From Patescibacteria group bacterium (GTDB lineage Bacteria; Patescibacteriota; Doudnabacteria; UBA920): a stretch of DNA of 53,486 nucleotides. Where the stretch lies: the NCBI GenBank assembly GCA_023484515.1, contig JAMDAY010000035.1:1-53486 (forward strand), read 5' to 3'. Below, piece by piece: positions 49,078 to 53,486 of the stretch. The notes below the pieces were generated by a model that was given only the letters and a program-made list of their open reading frames with translations, had not been told where the DNA came from and ran no database searches. Made by a program: the position numbers and the translations under genes. Numbering within the stretch: position 1 is the first letter of the stretch; the number at the start of each line of letters is the position of its first letter.

Positions 49078-49111
49078 GTAAAAACAAGACGCCTAGGCGT
49101 CTTGTTTTTAC
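49078..49111. terminator. Bidirectional terminator
   Basis: A perfect 34-bp palindrome, GTAAAAACAAGACGCCT and its reverse complement, with A-run and T-run on either side. It ends both the plus-strand glycosidase and the minus-strand fmt operon. Confidence 0.9.
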
Positions 49112-49127
49112 AAAATTAAAACACTAA

Positions 49128-50054
49128 TTATTCCAACAAGCTGCCTGGGAAATTTTGATAACCATTCAAAAAACTGCCAATGTCCGTTTCGGCCTTGCCT
49201 TCCAATTGCAGGGAATTTATTTGCAGCGCTTGCCCGTTGCCGCATGCCACCAGGCCGCCCTCCAAGACAGATCCGGGATTGCCGGCAAGCCCTGCTGTTT
49301 TTTTAACAGGACGGCAGTCCAAAATTTTCAATTTTTTTCCGTTCCATATTGTCCAAATGCCCGGCCAGGGATAAAAAGCACGGAACTGGTTATATATTTC
49401 GCCGGCAGTCTTTTGCCATTGCACGCGACCGTCGTTTTTGGTAATAATCTTTGTGCGGGTGGCTGCGGCATCGTCCTGGGGCAGGGGAGTGGTTTTGCCT
49501 GAAACATAACCTTCTAACACCGGGACAATAAGATTAGCGGACCTCCGCGCCAATTTTTCCGATAAGGTGATGAAATTGTCATCCGGTTCAATATTAATAA
49601 TTTCCTGGGCAATCATCGGCCCGTGGTCAACCAGCTCGTCCAAAATAAAAATTGTCGTGCCTGTTTGTTGGTCGCCGTTCAGCAGGGCGGATTGGATAGG
49701 GGAAGGGCCGCGGTATTTTGGCAAGGGCGAAAAATGCACGTTAACGGTTTTAAAGGCCGGCAAATTTATAATGTCCCGGGGCAAAATTTGGCCGTAAGCC
49801 ACCACCACAAAAATTTCAGCTTTTAAATTTTCCAGCTCCATGCGGAGCAATTCGTTATTTTTTACTTTTTCCGGTTTAAAAGTTTTTTTTCCCATCTCTT
49901 TTGCCAAAACCGAAACCGGACTTTCCGTAAATTGCCTTTTCCGGCCGGCTGGAGCGTCCGGCTGCGTTACCACTGCCAAAACTTCATGGTGCTTGTCCAG
50001 CACTTCCAAAACTGGCAATGCCACATTAGAAGTCCCAAAAAATATTATCTTCAT
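49128..50054 (-). CDS. fmt: Methionyl-tRNA formyltransferase
   Basis: A 308-residue Fmt: FFGTSNVALPVLEVL, VAVVTQPDAPAGRKR, VVAYGQILPRDIINLP, NVHFSPLPKYRGPSPIQSALLNGD (HxSLLPxYRG variant) and a C-terminal beta domain. It formylates initiator Met-tRNA. It is the last gene of a minus-strand operon with def, a natural pair (formylation and deformylation). Overlaps the exonuclease gene by 4 bases. Confidence 0.96.
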   Translation of the reverse strand: MKIIFFGTSNVALPVLEVLDKHHEVLAVVTQPDAPAGRKRQFTESPVSVLAKEMGKKTFKPEKVKNNELLRMELENLKAEIFVVVAYGQILPRDIINLPAFKTVNVHFSPLPKYRGPSPIQSALLNGDQQTGTTIFILDELVDHGPMIAQEIINIEPDDNFITLSEKLARRSANLIVPVLEGYVSGKTTPLPQDDAAATRTKIITKNDGRVQWQKTAGEIYNQFRAFYPWPGIWTIWNGKKLKILDCRPVKKTAGLAGNPGSVLEGGLVACGNGQALQINSLQLEGKAETDIGSFLNGYQNFPGSLLE

Positions 50055-50608
50055 ATATTGGCGATTACTTTCCTTAAAATCTCCGCTTCAATGCGGCAGT
50101 CTTCCAGAGCATCATGCCGGCTGGAAGATTTTATTTTAAAATCTTCCATAAAATCGTCTAGCGCAAAGCCGGTAAATTTTTTCTTATTTTTCAACTTGTT
50201 CCTTGCGGCCAAATAACCGTAAAATAGCCCCCATAAATTGAAATAGTGGTAATCAAATTTAAATTTTTTATGTATTTTTTTATAAGCTGCGCGCAAAAAG
50301 TCCATGTCTACCGGACCGCCGTAATATGACAAAACCACGTCATGGCCGAACAATAAGTCGAAGTCGCCTATGGCTTTCTGCAGGCTGGGGGCGTTCTTCA
50401 ACTGCTCCCAGGTAATGCGATTAACCTTCATAGACTGCGGATCGCGGCGCTTCCAATGCCTGGGCTTAATGTAGGAATTAAAGGCCTCCTTTTCTTCCAA
50501 GGTTTTTTTGTCCAATAGCAAGGCCGCCATTTGGATAATTTCATGGCGGGACGCATCCAGTCCCGTCATTTCCAAATCTACCAGCAATAAATCTTTTTTA
50601 AAATCCAT
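50051..50608 (-). CDS. DEDDh exonuclease (active)
   Basis: A 185-residue DnaQ-type 3'-5' exonuclease: LVDLEMTGLD (D-x-E), VDMDFLR (D), and SRHDALEDCRI (H-x4-D). The catalytic set is complete. Could act as oligoribonuclease or a proofreading nuclease; length is close to Orn (about 180). The next gene upstream is its degenerate twin. Confidence 0.8.
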   Translation of the reverse strand: MDFKKDLLLVDLEMTGLDASRHEIIQMAALLLDKKTLEEKEAFNSYIKPRHWKRRDPQSMKVNRITWEQLKNAPSLQKAIGDFDLLFGHDVVLSYYGGPVDMDFLRAAYKKIHKKFKFDYHYFNLWGLFYGYLAARNKLKNKKKFTGFALDDFMEDFKIKSSSRHDALEDCRIEAEILRKVIANI

Positions 50609-50609
50609 A

Positions 50610-51146
50610 TTAGACTTCTTTAATTATTTTCCTGAAAATTTCGGCTTCCAGCCTGACTTTTTCCATTGCATCAAACGGGCGTTTCTGCTTCAGCTTGAAA
50701 TAATCCGCAAAAGTACTGAAAGTCGGCATTTTGTTCAGGCCATAATTTAGGGTATAAATATAGCCCAGGGTCCAAAGGTCAATTATATGCACGTCATAAT
50801 CAAACGGCACCGCCGCTTTTTTAAAAGCGTTCCGCAGGAAGAACACATTGTTCATGTTATGCGTAGCCAGCAAAAAACCCGTTCCAAACCTGTCTTTGAA
50901 TTTTTTTGCCACGTCAAAAATTTTCGGGCTGCGCTTAATGGTATCGTAATCCACGTGCAGCATTTTTGCGTGCTGCGCCATAATACTGTCTAAGTAACTA
51001 ACCCGCACGTACATATTGCAATAATTTTTTTCCAATAAATTGTCGCGGTCCAGCAGTATGGCGGACAGTTGGATTATATTATCCTTGTCAGGATCCTGGC
51101 CGGTTGCCATTATCTCAAAAAATAGCAAATCTTTGATAAACTTCAT
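50610..51146 (-). CDS. Catalytically dead DEDDh exonuclease paralogue
   Basis: A 178-residue paralogue of the gene downstream, starting LLFFEIMATGQDPDKDNIIQL. In the same places as the active copy, D-x-E is replaced (FFEIM), VDMDFLR becomes NNVFFLR, and HDALED becomes FDAMEK. All catalytic residues are lost, yet length and overall fold are kept and the frame is intact. It may bind the active paralogue or nucleic acid. One-base spacing, same operon. Confidence 0.78.
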   Translation of the reverse strand: MKFIKDLLFFEIMATGQDPDKDNIIQLSAILLDRDNLLEKNYCNMYVRVSYLDSIMAQHAKMLHVDYDTIKRSPKIFDVAKKFKDRFGTGFLLATHNMNNVFFLRNAFKKAAVPFDYDVHIIDLWTLGYIYTLNYGLNKMPTFSTFADYFKLKQKRPFDAMEKVRLEAEIFRKIIKEV

Positions 51147-51165
51147 ATGTTCCGCGCTCGTAAAA

Positions 51166-51660
51166 TTACTTATCCTTCAGTTTTTTTGCAATCTCGCCGC
51201 CTTTTGTATAATTTTTTATCAGGTCAATAATTAAAATCCCGTTAGTGTGGTCTATTTCGTGCTGGGCCACCCTGGCGACCCAGCCGTTGTCGGTAAAAGA
51301 GATTTTTTTTCCCTCCGCGTTCTGCGCGCTAATTTTTACCTTAAGCGGCCTTCTGACCATGCCGAAAATGCCCGGCAGGGAAAGACAGCCTTCTTCCACT
51401 TCCGCTTTCTTCAAGCTTTTGGATACGATCTTGGGGTTATACAGTGCGAACGCCGGAATGCCTTCTTTTTCCAAATTTATCACCACTAACCTGGCCGATG
51501 CTCCCACCTGGGGCGCGGCAAGGCCGACCCCGTCCTGCTGCCTGACCGTGTCAATCATGTCCCGAGTCAATTTGGCTATTTCCTTTGACAAAGGAAAAGC
51601 CACCGGCTCCGCCGGCTGGCGCAAAATTTTATTGGGATAAGTTACGACTGGCAATATCAT
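51166..51660 (-). CDS. def: Peptide deformylase (chromosomal)
   Basis: A 164-residue deformylase with GVGLAAPQVG, EEGCLSLPG (C92) and AQHEIDHTNG (H134, E135, H138). Start at MILPVVTYPN (51660) is preferred to 51681, since the extra seven residues look non-native. It removes the formyl group from nascent proteins and shares an operon with fmt. The prophage carries a second, divergent def at 6482. Confidence 0.95.
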   Translation of the reverse strand: MILPVVTYPNKILRQPAEPVAFPLSKEIAKLTRDMIDTVRQQDGVGLAAPQVGASARLVVINLEKEGIPAFALYNPKIVSKSLKKAEVEEGCLSLPGIFGMVRRPLKVKISAQNAEGKKISFTDNGWVARVAQHEIDHTNGILIIDLIKNYTKGGEIAKKLKDK

Positions 51661-51720
51661 ACATTTAATTCCAAATATCAAATTACAAATTTCAAGTAAG
51701 TTGGCTTTGTTATTTGATAT

Positions 51721-52008
51721 TTATAATTGGGAATTTTCCCGATTGTGCTTCTTTATTAAATACGCGAACAGCCGGCCCGGAGTTTTGACCGTATTGGACT
51801 CCAGCACCTGTCCGGCCAAATTCCTTAAAAAATTATGGTCATACAAGGTGGCCATTTTTAAATAAAACCCAAAATGCTTTTTGTCGTTGAATTTTCGGCA
51901 AAGTTCGTCAGCCAGCAAATGGGCAGGGGAGTGGAGGTGGGGGCTAGCCTTTACTTTGGCTGACGGGGATCTGCCAATATTCTTGACGATTTTTCCAAGG
52001 ATTTCCAT
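51721..52008 (-). CDS. Hypothetical host protein
   Basis: A 95-residue protein (MEILGKIVKNIGRSPSAKVK...) ending HNRENSQL, helical with basic patches; resembles small host proteins seen near def in such genomes, but no domain recognised. Separated from def by 60 bases that contain an AAATATCAAAT/ATTTGATATTT inverted repeat (about 51673-51723). Confidence 0.55.
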   Translation of the reverse strand: MEILGKIVKNIGRSPSAKVKASPHLHSPAHLLADELCRKFNDKKHFGFYLKMATLYDHNFLRNLAGQVLESNTVKTPGRLFAYLIKKHNRENSQL

Positions 52009-52107
52009 TTGTTTTTAGTGTGATTTTGGAGCTATTATTTAACTAACGGGCCAAAATCATCCTAAAAACATTATATAGGATTTTTTCATATCGGCCAAAT
52101 TATTAAG

Positions 52108-52136
52108 TTGTAATGTCCGGCCTAAAAAGCTATAAT
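52108..52136 (+). promoter_or_regulatory. Leaderless promoter of the TagA-Nudix gene
   Basis: TTGTAA (52108-52113), 17 bases, TATAAT (52131-52136), 6 bases to ATG 52143. Confidence 0.72.
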
Positions 52137-52142
52137 TAATGC

Positions 52143-53480
52143 ATGGATAATATAAATATTGCCGGTTTAAACATTAGCAAAACCACCAAGGCCGAACTGC
52201 TGGCGCAACTGGCCGCCCGGATCAAACGGGGGCAGCAGACTTTTGTCACCACGCCGTATTCCGAATTCTTATACCGCTGCCTGAAAGATTCCTCCCTGCT
52301 GGAAATTTTAAACCGGTCGGATTTTGCCGTGGCCGACGGGATTGGCCTGTTTTGGGCCGCAAGGTTCCTGTCAATCCCCCTGGCCGCCAAATCGTATTCC
52401 GGTAAAATTTTGCAGTCGGTTTGGCAGGCCAAGTATTCGCTGCTGTCAATCCTGTTTTATCCTAAATTTGTCCGCAGCAGCCTGCCGGAAAAAATTCCCG
52501 GATCGGATTTAATTTGGGACTTGGCAGAACTGGCCGCAAAAAACAATTGGTCAATATACCTACTTGGCGGATTTAACGACACTCCGGAGCTTGCAGCTGG
52601 CAAGCTGGCCGGAAAATTTGCAGGCAAGCTGCGCGTAGCCGGCTGGTCAAACAAGAATCCGGGCGATGCCACGGTTATTAAAGATATCAAAAACGCCAAT
52701 CCCGACATCTTGCTTGTCGCTTACGGGCCGGTTAAACAGGAGCGCTGGATAGCGGAAAATTTGCAAAATTTGCCGGCCAAACTGGCTATCGGCCTGGGCG
52801 GAAGTTTTGATTACTTAGCCGGCAAAAAAACCCAGCCGCCAAAAATTATAAGGCGTGCCGGTTTGGAATGGCTGTTCCGGCTGGCAACGCAGCCCCGCCG
52901 CATAAAAAGGATTTTCCAGGCTACGTTTGGTTTAACCTGGGCCTTGATTAAATATAGAGTTTTTTCTTCCTTGCCTTTCCGGCAAAATGTCGCCAGCGTT
53001 ATTCTAAACCAAAACGGCCTGATATTTATTGCCAAATTTAACCCGGGAAAAGCAGTCTTACGGGCCTTGGGTTATTCCCAAGGATCTTTCCAAGACTATT
53101 GGCAGTTGCCCCAAGGCGGTTTGGAAAAAAACGAAGGGATAGAACAAGGCGCTAAACGGGAAATCCAAGGGGAAACCGCCATCACTTCAATAAAATTCAT
53201 GGGAAAATCCGGCCATATTTATTCTTATTTATGGAAAGACATGGGCAAGAGGCCGCTTTTTGTGGCAAAAAGATACCATTACAAAGGCCAAGAACAACAT
53301 ATTGCATATTTTAAATTTTTTGGGCAGGATATGGAAATTAAACTGGACCGGGATGAATTTGTGGAATACAAATGGGTGCCTTGGCAAAATTTGGAAAAGG
53401 AGGTCCACCGGGAAAAGCAAGATCTGGCCAAAATCATTTTGGAAGATTTGATAAAAATGAGGGAAAAAGCTATAATATAA
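52143..53480 (+). CDS. WecG/TagA glycosyltransferase fused to Nudix hydrolase domain
   Basis: A 445-residue fusion. N-terminal WecG/TagA/CpsF domain (1-245): FVTTPYSEFLYRCL, FAVADGIGLFWAARFL, LLGGFNDTPE, LLVAYGPVKQERWI and GLGGSFDYLAGKKTQPP. C-terminal Nudix domain (about 285-440): YWQLPQGGLEKNEGIEQGAKRE and IQGETAI, the Nudix box with first E of the EE pair replaced by G and the last G by A. RppH-like context (WQLPQGG). The fusion could couple N-acetylmannosamine transfer to nucleotide-sugar clean-up. Nudix activity is uncertain. Confidence 0.85.
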   Translation: MDNINIAGLNISKTTKAELLAQLAARIKRGQQTFVTTPYSEFLYRCLKDSSLLEILNRSDFAVADGIGLFWAARFLSIPLAAKSYSGKILQSVWQAKYSLLSILFYPKFVRSSLPEKIPGSDLIWDLAELAAKNNWSIYLLGGFNDTPELAAGKLAGKFAGKLRVAGWSNKNPGDATVIKDIKNANPDILLVAYGPVKQERWIAENLQNLPAKLAIGLGGSFDYLAGKKTQPPKIIRRAGLEWLFRLATQPRRIKRIFQATFGLTWALIKYRVFSSLPFRQNVASVILNQNGLIFIAKFNPGKAVLRALGYSQGSFQDYWQLPQGGLEKNEGIEQGAKREIQGETAITSIKFMGKSGHIYSYLWKDMGKRPLFVAKRYHYKGQEQHIAYFKFFGQDMEIKLDRDEFVEYKWVPWQNLEKEVHREKQDLAKIILEDLIKMREKAII

Positions 53481-53486
53481 TTGGCA

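Noticed and set aside
51661-51725. Insertion sequence remnant at the AAATATCAAAT inverted repeat near def
   Set aside because: Arms are short, AT-rich and without a transposase or target duplication; such repeats are common in AT-rich intergenic DNA.
1-53486. tRNA, rRNA or CRISPR array
   Set aside because: No cloverleaf-like tRNA, no rRNA segments and no regularly spaced repeats with unique spacers were found; the only tandem repeats are the fibre 33-mer and the origin iterons.

Overview
The window looks like a large tailed-phage prophage (about 1-33.7 kb, its left end outside the window), followed by an AT-rich defence island (about 33.8-42.8 kb) and then ordinary chromosomal genes (about 43.0-53.5 kb). 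The host genes (SIMPL-domain protein, DUF5654-like membrane protein, YjbQ-type protein, TM-helix protein, MltG, GH113-like/PA14 glycosidase, fmt, tandem DEDDh exonucleases, def, WecG/TagA-Nudix fusion), the very short promoter-to-ATG distances (leaderless transcripts) and the compact proteins suggest a Patescibacteria/CPR (Parcubacteria-like) host. That assignment is inference; there is no rRNA or tRNA gene here to confirm it. The standard code applies, because many ATGA overlaps use TGA as a real stop.

Prophage layout. 0-1.1 kb: SWIM zinc-finger protein, replication-O-like protein and an iteron/DnaA-box region. 1.1-3.8 kb: a truncated UDP-sugar dehydrogenase relative and a phage-borne groES-groEL pair. 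3.8-7.2 kb: packaging genes (terS, a frameshifted adenine methylase, terL) with a phage peptide deformylase. 7.2-10.7 kb: scaffold and major capsid protein. 10.7-19.1 kb: an HNH endonuclease and a cassette of sugar genes (glycosyltransferases, SAM methyltransferases, NAD-sugar epimerase, DegT aminotransferase) lying between the capsid and portal genes. 19.2-28.9 kb: portal, connector, LamG-type fibre, tail proteins and two large virion/ejection-type proteins. 28.8-29.5 kb: three small membrane proteins on the opposite strand with their own promoter, probably lysogenic genes. 29.6-32.2 kb: lysis genes (holin-like proteins, CHAP plus HExxH endolysin, a second lysozyme-like protein). 32.2-33.7 kb: a highly structured leader RNA, a tyrosine integrase and a small HTH protein. 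Three late blocks (7.2, 19.1 and 31.2 kb) start with the same module: promoter, conserved CGGAAAGACCG leader, then an intrinsic-terminator hairpin. This is the signature expected of a phage-controlled antitermination regulon.

Defence island. A 17-bp direct repeat (CAGTGGGCAAAGCGTTA) occurs at 33838 and 42772 and brackets: an unrecognised two-gene module (soluble protein plus membrane/coiled-coil protein), a RadC-like JAB protein, a Type IIS restriction-modification system (two D12 adenine methylases plus an AlwI-family endonuclease), and a RloC/PrrC-like AAA ATPase with zinc hook and HEPN-like tail, translationally coupled to a zinc-ribbon protein. Four promoters in the first half, arranged as two divergent pairs, share the same start-site motif (GCCATAAnnAGTAAGCAA-like), which suggests common regulation.

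Host flank. From 43 kb the genes are chromosomal: small envelope proteins, MltG, a secreted glycosidase, then a minus-strand def-exo-exo-fmt cluster and a plus-strand glycosyltransferase-Nudix fusion reaching the window end.
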